The position numbers and the translations under genes were made by a program. A stretch of DNA of 64,000 nucleotides. Origin: Mycobacterium sp. 141. GTDB lineage: Bacteria; Actinomycetota; Actinomycetes; Mycobacteriales; Mycobacteriaceae. The stretch is from NCBI RefSeq assembly GCF_000382405.1, contig NZ_KB908275.1:1-64000 (forward strand), given 5' to 3'. Shown here in pieces: positions 39,763-46,645 of the stretch (positions within the stretch are counted from its first letter, which is position 1; each line of letters begins with the position of its first letter). The notes under the pieces are model-generated. The model was not told the DNA's origin. It saw only the letters and a program-made list of their open reading frames with translations, and ran no database searches.

Positions 39763-40332
39763 ATGACCGTCGCCACGACCATCTCCGCCCAGGATCTCCA
39801 TGAGCGCCTTCGATCGGGTCACGATCTGCGTGTCCTGGACGTGCGGACACCCGCAGAGTTCGAGACAGCTCACATCGCCGGCGCGTACAACGTCCCACTC
39901 GACCTCTTGCGTGAGCACCGCACCGAGATCGCCGCGCACCTCGATGAAGATGTGATCCTGGTCTGCCGGTCCGGCGCACGAGCAACGCAGGCCGACGAAG
40001 CCCTCCGCGCCGCCGGGCTGTCCAATGTCCACATCCTCGACGGTGGCATCACCGCATGGTCCGCCAATGGACTCGACGTCGTCGAGGGCAAACAGCGCTG
40101 GGATCTAGAACGGCAGGTACGCCTGGTGGCCGGCTCCCTGGTCTTGGCGAGCATCCTGACCAGCGTGTTCGTCCCGAAGGTCAAGTGGTTGGCCGGGGCG
40201 ATCGGCGCGGGCCTGAGCGTGGCCGCGGTTACCGACACCTGTGCGATGGGGATGGCGCTGGCGAAACTGCCCTACAACCGCGTCCCAAATGCCGACGCCA
40301 AGGCAGTGGTCGCGCAACTCATCGGATCGTGA
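39763..40332 (+). CDS. Rhodanese-domain membrane protein (rhodanese plus DUF2892)
   Basis: This 189-residue protein has an N-terminal rhodanese domain (about 1-110) with active loop VCRSGARAT (catalytic Cys near residue 68) and C-terminal two-helix DUF2892 region (LVAGSLVLASILTSVFV and WLAGAIGAGLSVAAVTD), anchoring it in the membrane. It would carry sulfane sulfur at the membrane side, next to the quinone-linked SQR product. The start is ATG 39763 with GAAAGGA upstream. It is followed by a 16-bp hairpin and the CstR-like repressor gene. Confidence 0.85.
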   Translation: MTVATTISAQDLHERLRSGHDLRVLDVRTPAEFETAHIAGAYNVPLDLLREHRTEIAAHLDEDVILVCRSGARATQADEALRAAGLSNVHILDGGITAWSANGLDVVEGKQRWDLERQVRLVAGSLVLASILTSVFVPKVKWLAGAIGAGLSVAAVTDTCAMGMALAKLPYNRVPNADAKAVVAQLIGS

Positions 40333-40338
40333 TCCGGG

Positions 40339-40380
40339 GACAGAGTACCCATGGAGATATACCCCCATGGGTACTCTGTC
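40339..40380. promoter_or_regulatory. Perfect 16-bp inverted repeat before the CstR-like gene
   Basis: GACAGAGTACCCATGG (40339-40354) and CCATGGGTACTCTGTC (40365-40380) are exact reverse complements around a 10-base loop. The loop plus right arm reads ATACCCCCATGGGTA, again a CstR-like operator. It follows the rhodanese stop by 6 bp and precedes the repressor ATG by 27 bp. It may attenuate read-through, act as an autoregulatory operator, or both. Confidence 0.7.
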
Positions 40381-40407
40381 ATTAGGTCGAAGAGAAGGAT
40401 GTGGACC

Positions 40408-40677
40408 ATGAATTGCGACGACGACAGCATTGCCGCGGTATTGAATCGGTTGCGGCGCGCGCAGGGCCAGTTGGCCGGCGTCATCGCGATGATCGAGGCG
40501 GGTCGTGACTGCAAGGACGTGGTCACCCAGCTTGCCGCGGTGTCGCGCGCACTGGACCGGGCCGGCTTCAAGATCGTGGCCAACGGACTGCGTGAGTGCA
40601 TTGCCGGGCGGACCGCCGACGGGGCCGCTCCGATGACCGAGGCCGAGCTGGAGAAGTTGTTCCTCGCGCTCGCCTGA
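40408..40677 (+). CDS. CsoR/CstR-family repressor, persulfide-sensor (CstR) type
   Basis: This 89-residue all-helical DUF156 repressor has conserved cysteines Cys35 (RDCKDV) and Cys64 (LRECI). The position four residues before the second Cys, a copper-binding His in CsoR, is Gly60 here. The C-G-C rather than C-H-C pattern and the sulfide-gene neighbourhood point to a CstR persulfide sensor, in which the two cysteines form a di- or trisulfide link and release DNA. I used ATG 40408 (MNCDDDSIAAVLNRL) with AGAAGGA upstream; the frame to 40351 runs through the hairpin. An extra Cys3 is of unknown use. Confidence 0.82.
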   Translation: MNCDDDSIAAVLNRLRRAQGQLAGVIAMIEAGRDCKDVVTQLAAVSRALDRAGFKIVANGLRECIAGRTADGAAPMTEAELEKLFLALA

Positions 40678-40699
40678 GTCTGCGCGTCAGAGGCTACCC

Positions 40700-42013
40700 T
40701 TACGCTTGCCACCACGGCCGCAGCGGCAGGCCGCCGTCATTGCCGTGCTCGTCCAGCTTGACCGCCAGAATCTGGTGCAGCTGAATGATATTGGTCTCGA
40801 AGCCCAGTCGTGATCCAGCCATGTACAGGCCCCACACCTTCGCGGTGGGCAGCCCGACCTCGGCCACCGCCTCGTCCCAGTGTTCGACGAGGTTGGCGCA
40901 CCAATCGCGCAGGGTCATCGCATAGTGATGGCGCAGGTTCTCCTCGTGCACCACCTCCAGGCCCACATTCTGGATCTCGGTGATGATCCGGCCGGAGCCC
41001 GTGAGCTCGCCGTCCGGGAACACGTAGCGGTCGATGAAGCCTCCGGCAGCCGCCCCCGACCGGTTGTCGTGGCGGGTGATGCAGTGGTTGAGCAGCAGTG
41101 CACCGACCCGCATCCTGGACTTCAGGAAATCGAAGTACGACGGATAGTTGTGCACGCCGATGTGTTCGGTCAGGCCGATTGACGACACCGCGTCGAAGCC
41201 GGACTCGGTGACATCGCGATAGTCGCCGTGGCGTACCTCGGCGAGATCGCCGAGACCTTCCCTCTCGATCGCCTGCTGCGCCCAGGCGGCCTGTTCGCGC
41301 GACAGCGTCACACCGATGGCCCGCACGCCGTGGCGGGCCGCGTAGCGAACCATGGCGCCCCAGCCGCAGCCCACGTCGAGCAGGCGATCGCCGGGTTGCA
41401 GCCGCAGTTTGTCAAACACCAGCCGATACTTGTTCTCCTGCGCCTGTTCCAGGGTGGCGTCAGGTTCCGGATAGCAGGCACACGTGTAGGTCATCGACGG
41501 GCCCAGCACCCACTCGTAGAACGTATTGGACACGTCGTAGTGGTGGTGGATGGCCTCGGCGTCGCGAACCCGGCTGTGCCGCAACCCTTCCACCATACGG
41601 CGCCAGCGCGGCAGGACCTCCTGCGGCGGCGGTGCGATCGGTTTCAGGTGTTCGATGCCGATCGAGCGGACGATGTGGGCCAGCACCCGGGCCGGCGGAC
41701 GCTTGAAATCCATTTTCTCGGCCAGCGCGCACAGCAACGGGTACGGATCACCGGGGTGTACGCCGTATGGTTCCAGATCACCCGACACGTAGGCCCGCGC
41801 CAGCCCGAGATCGCCGGGCGCGGTGGCGAGGTAGGTGGTGCCGCGCGGGGTCTTGAGGTCGAGTCCGAGCGCGGCGTCCTCAGGGCCGGCGGTGCTGCCG
41901 TCGTAGGCGGTGAATTTCAGTGGGAGCTGTCCCGCAGCGAAGATCTCCAGGATCTCGGCCAGGGTGAGTTTGTTCGCCTGAGCGTGCGCCGAATTGTCCC
42001 TGAATGTTGTCAT
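40700..42013 (-). CDS. Cyclopropane-fatty-acid synthase-family methyltransferase (Rv3720/BfaB-like)
   Basis: This SAM-dependent lipid methyltransferase has 437 residues. An N-terminal extension (about 1-150) precedes the CFA-synthase core with HYDVSNTFYEWVLGPSMTYTCACY (cut here for length: HYDVSN at about 155) and SAM motif LLDVGCGWGAMVRYAA (about 205-220). The SIGLTEHIG segment carries the catalytic Glu/His pattern. It overlaps the upstream FAD oxidoreductase gene by 4 bp. Such pairs make 10-methyl branched fatty acids such as tuberculostearic acid: methylation followed by flavin-dependent reduction. It corresponds to Rv3720 in position, a paralogue of Rv0447c. Confidence 0.8.
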   Translation of the reverse strand: MTTFRDNSAHAQANKLTLAEILEIFAAGQLPLKFTAYDGSTAGPEDAALGLDLKTPRGTTYLATAPGDLGLARAYVSGDLEPYGVHPGDPYPLLCALAEKMDFKRPPARVLAHIVRSIGIEHLKPIAPPPQEVLPRWRRMVEGLRHSRVRDAEAIHHHYDVSNTFYEWVLGPSMTYTCACYPEPDATLEQAQENKYRLVFDKLRLQPGDRLLDVGCGWGAMVRYAARHGVRAIGVTLSREQAAWAQQAIEREGLGDLAEVRHGDYRDVTESGFDAVSSIGLTEHIGVHNYPSYFDFLKSRMRVGALLLNHCITRHDNRSGAAAGGFIDRYVFPDGELTGSGRIITEIQNVGLEVVHEENLRHHYAMTLRDWCANLVEHWDEAVAEVGLPTAKVWGLYMAGSRLGFETNIIQLHQILAVKLDEHGNDGGLPLRPWWQA

Positions 42014-43410
42014 TGCCGTTGCACCGCTTTCGAATACAGATCAAGTAGACGTGAATCGGGATCGTAGGTTTTCTTGACCGTCTTATAAGCTTCCCCGCCG
42101 TATAGTGCGTCAAACTCGTCACGCGGGTAGAACGCGTCCGAATACAGCGATTTGTGTCCGTCGAGTTGGCTGACCTTGCGTTCGATGAGCCGGTTGGTGT
42201 GCCCGGGCTCGGGTCCGACCGGGACGGACGACCAGAATCCGACGTTGACGTAGGTGTGGTGTGGGCGAAGCGGATAGAGCGGCCATGTTCCGGCGGTTTT
42301 CGGATCGTCGCGTAATCGCAGCGGGCACAGCCAGATTGGCTCGATCGGGACGTTGTCGAGAAACCATTTGAGGAACCGTCCGCAGTGCTCCAAAGGCACC
42401 TCGATGTCCTGCACCACACGTTCCCTGGGCGGGCGGCCGTTGCGCTTCTCGATCCGGTCGGCGATGTTGAACCGCCGGTCGTAGCCGATGAGCTTCCAGT
42501 AGAAGCTGCTGCGGCGGTAGCGGCGCGGCCACAGCCGCCGAATCGTCGGATTCTGTGCGCCGAACGCCCGTGAGCACCAGAACCAGTCGGTATCCCACCG
42601 CCACAGATAGTCGTGAATGGTCAGCCGGTCATGTTTCTCGGCGCCATTCTCGCCGTCATGCTGTATCGACCGGTAGTAGATGTGGTTACCGGTGTAGTCG
42701 CTGACCGGCCCCGCCGTGGTCGTCTTGATGCCCACGCACAGGTAGCTCTCGTCGGCGCTGAACACCACAGCGTCGAGATAATCGACCTTCTCGCCGCCCA
42801 GCCCGCCGGTTTCGATGATGCGGTCCATCGCCGCGATCAGGTCGATCAAAGTGTGGAAGCGCAGGTGGCGCAGTGCGACGAACGGCAGCACCGGTTCCAG
42901 CTCGATGCGCAGTCGCGTCGAATAGCCAAGTGTCCCATAGGAATTGGGAAACGCCCGGAACAGATCCGAATGCTCCGTGGGGGACGCGGTGACGATTTCG
43001 CCTGCGCCGGTGAGGATGTCCAACTCCAGCACGGATTCGTGCGGCAGCCCGTTGCGGAACGAGGTGGACTCGATGCCGAGGCCCGTGACGGCACCACCGA
43101 GGGTGATGGTCTTGAGTTGCGGTACCACCAAGGGCGCCAGCCCGTACGGCAGCGTCGCCTCCACCAGGTCTTCGTATGTGCACATGCCTGCCACGTCCGC
43201 GGTCGACGTGTGCGGATCGACAGCGATGACATTCGTCAAACCTGATGTGTCCAGGCCTTTGCCGGCATGACGGTCGCGGGCGCGGAACAGGTTCGACGTG
43301 TTTTTGGCAAGACGAACCGTCTCGGTGGGCTTTATGGCGCGGTAGCTGTCGAGGAGCCGCTGTACGCCGGCAGCGTGGACAGCCTGTGCGTCAGTCGGAA
43401 CAACAGACAC
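42010..43410 (-). CDS. FAD-binding oxidoreductase partner of the methyltransferase (Rv3719/BfaA-like)
   Basis: This is a 466-residue protein with an N-terminal PCMH-type FAD-binding domain (about residues 40-215; ITLGGAVTGLGIESTSFRNG is the nucleotide-contact region) and a C-terminal substrate domain, resembling the DHCR24/DWARF1 group of alkene reductases. It would reduce the methylene intermediate produced by the methyltransferase to a methyl branch. The start is GTG 43410; the stop overlaps the methyltransferase ATG (ATGA). It is divergent from an SRPBCC gene. The role in branched fatty acid synthesis is inferred from the pair. Confidence 0.75.
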   Translation of the reverse strand: MSVVPTDAQAVHAAGVQRLLDSYRAIKPTETVRLAKNTSNLFRARDRHAGKGLDTSGLTNVIAVDPHTSTADVAGMCTYEDLVEATLPYGLAPLVVPQLKTITLGGAVTGLGIESTSFRNGLPHESVLELDILTGAGEIVTASPTEHSDLFRAFPNSYGTLGYSTRLRIELEPVLPFVALRHLRFHTLIDLIAAMDRIIETGGLGGEKVDYLDAVVFSADESYLCVGIKTTTAGPVSDYTGNHIYYRSIQHDGENGAEKHDRLTIHDYLWRWDTDWFWCSRAFGAQNPTIRRLWPRRYRRSSFYWKLIGYDRRFNIADRIEKRNGRPPRERVVQDIEVPLEHCGRFLKWFLDNVPIEPIWLCPLRLRDDPKTAGTWPLYPLRPHHTYVNVGFWSSVPVGPEPGHTNRLIERKVSQLDGHKSLYSDAFYPRDEFDALYGGEAYKTVKKTYDPDSRLLDLYSKAVQRQ

Positions 43411-43501
43411 ACATATACGCTAGTCGGCGGTTGCATCCGATGCGACTCGGAGTAGCGCGGTTATCAGACCGCGACGTCATTGATACAAGGAGTATTCGCC
43501 G

Positions 43502-43942
43502 ATGGGACAGGTCAGCGCGGTCAGCACCGTTTTGATCAACGCCGAACCCGCCGCTGTGTTCGCCGCGATCGCCGACTATCAGACGGTGCGGCCGAGGATT
43601 CTCTCCTCGCACTACAGCGGCTACCAGGTCCTCGAAGGGGGTCAGGGTGCGGGGACCGTCGCCACCTGGAAATTGCAGGCGACGAAATCGCGGGTGCGCG
43701 ACGTCAAGGCGACTGTCGACGTGGCGGGGCACACCGTCATCGAGAAGGACGCCAACTCGTCGATGGTGATCAACTGGACCGTTGCCCCGTCCGGGGCCGG
43801 ATCGTCGGTCAACCTCAAGACCACCTGGACCGGAGCAGCTGGCGTGGGCGGCTTCTTCGAGAAGACGTTTGCCCCGTTGGGCTTGCGGAAGATCCAGGAC
43901 GAGGTGCTGGCCAACCTCAAGAAGGAAGTGGAAGGCGCCTAG
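43502..43942 (+). CDS. SRPBCC-fold protein (polyketide cyclase/START-like)
   Basis: This is a 146-residue one-domain protein with the SRPBCC pattern: beta strand VSTVLINAEPAAVFAAIADYQ, a central WKLQATKSRVRDVKATVDV sheet and the C-terminal helix GLRKIQDEVLANLKKEVE. It forms a hydrophobic cavity for lipids or polyketides. It corresponds to Rv3718c in position. CAAGGAG lies upstream of the ATG. Its last 4 bp overlap the end of the convergent amidase gene. Ligand unknown. Confidence 0.72.
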   Translation: MGQVSAVSTVLINAEPAAVFAAIADYQTVRPRILSSHYSGYQVLEGGQGAGTVATWKLQATKSRVRDVKATVDVAGHTVIEKDANSSMVINWTVAPSGAGSSVNLKTTWTGAAGVGGFFEKTFAPLGLRKIQDEVLANLKKEVEGA

Positions 43943-44718
43943 CGCGCCGACGCGACCTGCTGCGAGCCGAGGAACCCGGTGATCCCGCGGACGATGGCGT
44001 CGGCGTATTTCTGCCTGCCTTCCGGGGACTTCATCAGCGACGAGTCGACCGGGTTTTTCATGTTGCCGCACTCGACGAGGATCGACGGGTACTGAGCAAG
44101 GTTGAGCCCGGCGATGTCTGATCGCCCATCCAGACCGCCCGATCCGATGTAGGTGGCCGGCGGGATGCCCGAGCCGGAGATCTGATCGCGCATGATCTTC
44201 GCGAACTGCACCGACGGCCCGGCCTGGACGGCATTGAGCGGCGGCGAGGAGTACAGCACGTGGAAGCCGCGGCCGTTGGCGGGGGCGCCGTCGGCGTGGA
44301 TGGCCACGATGGCATTGGGGTGCACCGCGTTGGCCATCGCCGCGCGCTCGTCGACGCACGGGCCCACCGACGTGTCGTCGCCGCGTGTCATCGCGGTCCG
44401 CACACCGAGGGCGGTCAGCGCGGCCCGGACGCGCAGTGTGGTGTCCCAGTTGAAGGTGTGTTCGGGGTAGCCGTCGTCGGTCGACGTGCCGCTGGCCTGG
44501 CAGTCCTTGGTGCCGCCGCGTCCGGTCGGCACTTGTTTGCTGATCGAGGCGTCGTTGGCGCCGTTGTGACCGGGATCGAGGAAGACGATCATCCCGGCGA
44601 TATTGGCAGGCGCGGCGTGGGCTGTGGGTGTGGCAGCGACGGTCGCGACAGCAATGAGCACGCTGCTGGCAACCGCGGTGCCGACACGCAGGCAGGCTGG
44701 GACTCGCACGGGCGTCAC
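43939..44718 (-). CDS. N-acetylmuramoyl-L-alanine amidase, zinc-dependent (Rv3717-like)
   Basis: This is a secreted cell-wall hydrolase cleaving the muramic acid-L-alanine bond. It has 259 residues, with a signal peptide of about 36 residues (ending AHAAP) and an Amidase_3 domain. Zinc ligands are in FLDPGHNG, in PEHTFNWD and in IVAIHADG; the catalytic Glu is in SILVECGNMKN. There is no SH3b or LysM targeting domain, consistent with the single-domain Rv3717. Start GTG 44718. It is convergent with the SRPBCC gene. Confidence 0.87.
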   Translation of the reverse strand: MTPVRVPACLRVGTAVASSVLIAVATVAATPTAHAAPANIAGMIVFLDPGHNGANDASISKQVPTGRGGTKDCQASGTSTDDGYPEHTFNWDTTLRVRAALTALGVRTAMTRGDDTSVGPCVDERAAMANAVHPNAIVAIHADGAPANGRGFHVLYSSPPLNAVQAGPSVQFAKIMRDQISGSGIPPATYIGSGGLDGRSDIAGLNLAQYPSILVECGNMKNPVDSSLMKSPEGRQKYADAIVRGITGFLGSQQVASAR

Positions 44719-44736
44719 CGTAGCCCGGGCGCCGTC

Positions 44737-44742
44737 TACGCT
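44737..44742 (+). promoter_or_regulatory. Candidate -10 element upstream of ybaB-recR
   Basis: TACGCT fits the TANNNT -10 consensus, about 80 bp upstream of the ybaB ATG. A small hairpin GCTCT-AGCGG-AGAGC lies in between near 44761-44775. This leader is the only non-coding space ahead of ybaB-recR. Confidence 0.35.
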
Positions 44743-44822
44743 GGAAGCTCAAACCGCCGCGCTCTAGCGGAGAGCAACCAAGTCGAGACCAAGACGCAAC
44801 CAACACGGCAAGGGGACCTGTC

Positions 44823-45155
44823 ATGCAACCCGGAGGCACACCCGACATGTCGGCACTGCTCGCACAGGCACAGCAGGTGCAGCAGCAGCTGATGGACGCT
44901 CAGGAGGCGATGACCAAAGCCGAGGTCGAAGGCCAGGCCGGCGGGGGACTGGTCCGGGTCACCGTCAAGGGCAGCGGAGAGGTCGTCGCAGTGTCGATCG
45001 ATCCCAAGGTCATCGATCCGTCCGATCCCGAGACCCTGCAGGATCTCATCGTCGGTGCGCTGGCCGATGCATCGGCACAGGTGCAGCAGATGGCGCAGAG
45101 CCGGCTGGGCCCGTTGGCCGGCGGGTTGAGCGGCCTCGGCATTCCGGGACTGTAG
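44823..45155 (+). CDS. YbaB/EbfC nucleoid-associated protein
   Basis: This is a 110-residue DNA-binding protein of the YbaB/EbfC family, encoded next to recR in most bacteria. The central core GLVRVTVKGSGEVVAVSIDPKVID is typical, flanked by helices (SALLAQAQQVQQQLMDAQEAM). The C-terminus is Gly/Leu-rich. It precedes recR by 10 bp and is probably cotranscribed. It likely binds DNA as a dimer and organises or marks it for repair; direct function in mycobacteria is not established. Confidence 0.88.
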   Translation: MQPGGTPDMSALLAQAQQVQQQLMDAQEAMTKAEVEGQAGGGLVRVTVKGSGEVVAVSIDPKVIDPSDPETLQDLIVGALADASAQVQQMAQSRLGPLAGGLSGLGIPGL

Positions 45156-45165
45156 GTGTCACGGA

Positions 45166-45777
45166 GTGTTTGAAGGCCCTGTCCAGGATCTGATCGACGA
45201 GCTGGGCAAGCTGCCCGGCATCGGGCCGAAGAGCGCGCAGCGGATCGCGTTTCATCTGCTGAGTGTCGAGCCGCCGGACATCGACCGGTTGACGGCGGTG
45301 CTGGGCCGGGTCCGCGATGGGGTCACGTTCTGCGAGGTGTGCGGCAACGTGTCCGACGCGCAGCGCTGCCGGATCTGCAACGATCCCCGGCGTGACGCGT
45401 CGCTGGTGTGTGTCGTCGAGGAGCCCAAGGACGTGCAGGCCGTGGAACGCACGCGCGAGTTCCGGGGCCGTTACCACGTACTCGGCGGGGCGCTGGACCC
45501 GTTGTCAGGAGTGGGTCCTGATCAGTTGCGCATCCGTGAGCTGTTGACCCGAATCGGTGAACGCGTCGACGGTGTCGACGTCGCCGAAGTGATCATCGCC
45601 ACAGATCCCAACACCGAGGGCGAGGCCACCGCCACATACCTGGTGCGGATGCTGCGCGACATCCCGGGTCTGGCCGTCACCCGTATCGCGTCGGGCTTGC
45701 CGATGGGCGGGGATTTGGAATTTGCCGACGAACTCACGCTGGGCCGCGCGCTGGCCGGCCGCCGCGCCATGGCTTGA
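45166..45777 (+). CDS. recR: Recombination protein RecR
   Basis: RecR loads RecA on gapped DNA with RecF/RecO. It has 203 residues: helix-hairpin-helix LGKLPGIGPKSAQRIA (about 11-26), C4 zinc finger with CEVCGNVSDAQRCRIC (about 56-71), Toprim domain with VVEEPKD and IIATDPNTEGEATATYL (about 143-159), and a C-terminal Walker-B-like tail. All zinc cysteines are present. Start GTG 45166, 10 bp after ybaB. Confidence 0.93.
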   Translation: MFEGPVQDLIDELGKLPGIGPKSAQRIAFHLLSVEPPDIDRLTAVLGRVRDGVTFCEVCGNVSDAQRCRICNDPRRDASLVCVVEEPKDVQAVERTREFRGRYHVLGGALDPLSGVGPDQLRIRELLTRIGERVDGVDVAEVIIATDPNTEGEATATYLVRMLRDIPGLAVTRIASGLPMGGDLEFADELTLGRALAGRRAMA

Positions 45778-45790
45778 TTTCCGTTTTGCG

Positions 45791-45848
45791 GTGAGTGGCC
45801 AGTTAGTACCCGGATTTTCGGAATTGGCGTGCAGCAAGTGGCCATTCG
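45791..45848. repeat. Imperfect inverted repeat between convergent recR and gatD
   Basis: GTGAGTGGCCAG (45791-45802) and AAGTGGCCATTCG (45836-45848) both contain the palindrome TGGCCA and can pair as GAGTGGCCA/TGGCCATTC. It lies in the 78-bp gap between the two stops. It may be a shared terminator or a copy of a dispersed element. Confidence 0.4.
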
Positions 45849-45855
45849 GCGGCCG

Positions 45856-46590
45856 CTAGACCCGCCGCGGCGCCGCGAGCCGCTCGCGGCGCAGCATTTG
45901 CACCTCGGGCAATTCCAGTGCAGGCAACTCTCCGACCACCCGCGACAGCAGATGGTCGGCCAGTTCAGGATTGCGGGCCAGGCATGGTCCGTGCAGATAG
46001 GTGGCCACCACGCTGCCCTGTACGGCCCCGTCGTAGCCGTCGCCGGCCCGGTTGCCCGCACCCTTGGTGACGGTCGCGAGCGGCCGGGCATCAGGGCCGA
46101 GAACCGTTCCACCGCGGTGATTTTCGAAACCCGTCAGCGGCTGCGTCAGCTCCGGCGGCAAGGGTTTCGAAGCCACCTCGCCGATGGTTCGGGCCTCTTG
46201 CGGTGACGTGGTGACATCCAACAGTCCGACGCCCTCGACCCGCTCGCCGGCCGACGTCTCATACCAGTGCCCGAGCACCTGGATCGCCGCGCAGATCGCC
46301 AGCACCGGAGCTCCCCGCGAAACCGCTTGTTGCAGACCGGGATACCGGATCAGATGCTTGGTAGCCAAGCGCTGCGCGTAATCTTCGGCGCCGCCGAGGG
46401 TGTAGAGGTCACACGAGTTGGGTACGGGCTCGGCCAGGGTGATCTCCACGATCTCGGCATCGATGCCGCGTAGCAGCAGCCGCTGTCGCAGCACCACCGC
46501 ATTGCCGCTGTCTCCGTACGTGCCCATCACATCGGGGAGCACCAGCCCGATGCTGACCGTTGAATTGCTCCTCGCGTGCGCGCCGGTCAA
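45856..46590 (-). CDS. gatD: Lipid II isoglutaminyl synthase glutaminase subunit GatD
   Basis: This is a class-I glutamine amidotransferase-like subunit that supplies ammonia to MurT for amidation of D-Glu in peptidoglycan. It has 244 residues. The nucleophile is in VLAICAAIQVLG (Cys near 98) and the catalytic His is in TYLHGPCLARNP. The conserved N-terminus VSIGLVLPDVMGTYGDSGNA starts at codon 12 of this frame with a GTC codon, so initiation must lie in the upstream repeat: TTG 46590 is the in-frame start, with AGGAG 6 bp before it. The first codons (TGAHARSNST) come from the repeat itself. It follows murT through two tiny overlapping ORFs. Confidence 0.87.
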   Translation of the reverse strand: MTGAHARSNSTVSIGLVLPDVMGTYGDSGNAVVLRQRLLLRGIDAEIVEITLAEPVPNSCDLYTLGGAEDYAQRLATKHLIRYPGLQQAVSRGAPVLAICAAIQVLGHWYETSAGERVEGVGLLDVTTSPQEARTIGEVASKPLPPELTQPLTGFENHRGGTVLGPDARPLATVTKGAGNRAGDGYDGAVQGSVVATYLHGPCLARNPELADHLLSRVVGELPALELPEVQMLRRERLAAPRRV

Positions 46591-46639
46591 TTTGTGCTCC
46601 TCGCGTGCGCGCCGGTCAATTTGTGCTCCTCGCGTGCGC
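46566..46639 (-). repeat. 29-bp tandem repeat at the murT-gatD junction
   Basis: Three copies of the core GCGCACGCGAGGAGCA (coding strand) lie at 46624-46639, 46595-46610 and 46566-46581, exactly 29 bp apart. The full unit also carries CACAAATTGACCGG, so each of the first two copies provides AGGAG, a 6-bp spacer (CACAAA) and a TTG start. The same core occurs in ligC1 and ligC2. Confidence 0.95.
46587..46619 (-). CDS. Mini-ORF 2 of the murT-gatD ladder (10 codons)
   Basis: It starts at TTG 46619 with AGGAG 6 bp upstream and ends at a TGA that overlaps the TTG of gatD (TTGA). The encoded peptide, read from the repeat, is MTGAHARSTN. It probably serves translation coupling rather than making a working peptide. 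It is a prediction from overlap geometry. Confidence 0.45.
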   Translation of the reverse strand: MTGAHARSTN

Positions 46640-46645
46640 GGTCAT
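46616..46645 (-). CDS. Mini-ORF 1 of the murT-gatD ladder (9 codons)
   Basis: It starts at ATG 46645, which overlaps the murT TGA (ATGA), and ends at a TGA overlapping the TTG of the next mini-ORF (TTGA). The peptide is MTAHARSTN. Without the tandem duplication this ATG could have been the gatD start coupled to murT. Confidence 0.45.
   Translation of the reverse strand: MTAHARSTN

Noticed and set aside
40408..40677. Copper sensor CsoR
   Set aside because: The histidine of the C-H-C copper site is replaced by glycine, and no copper exporter or chaperone is nearby.
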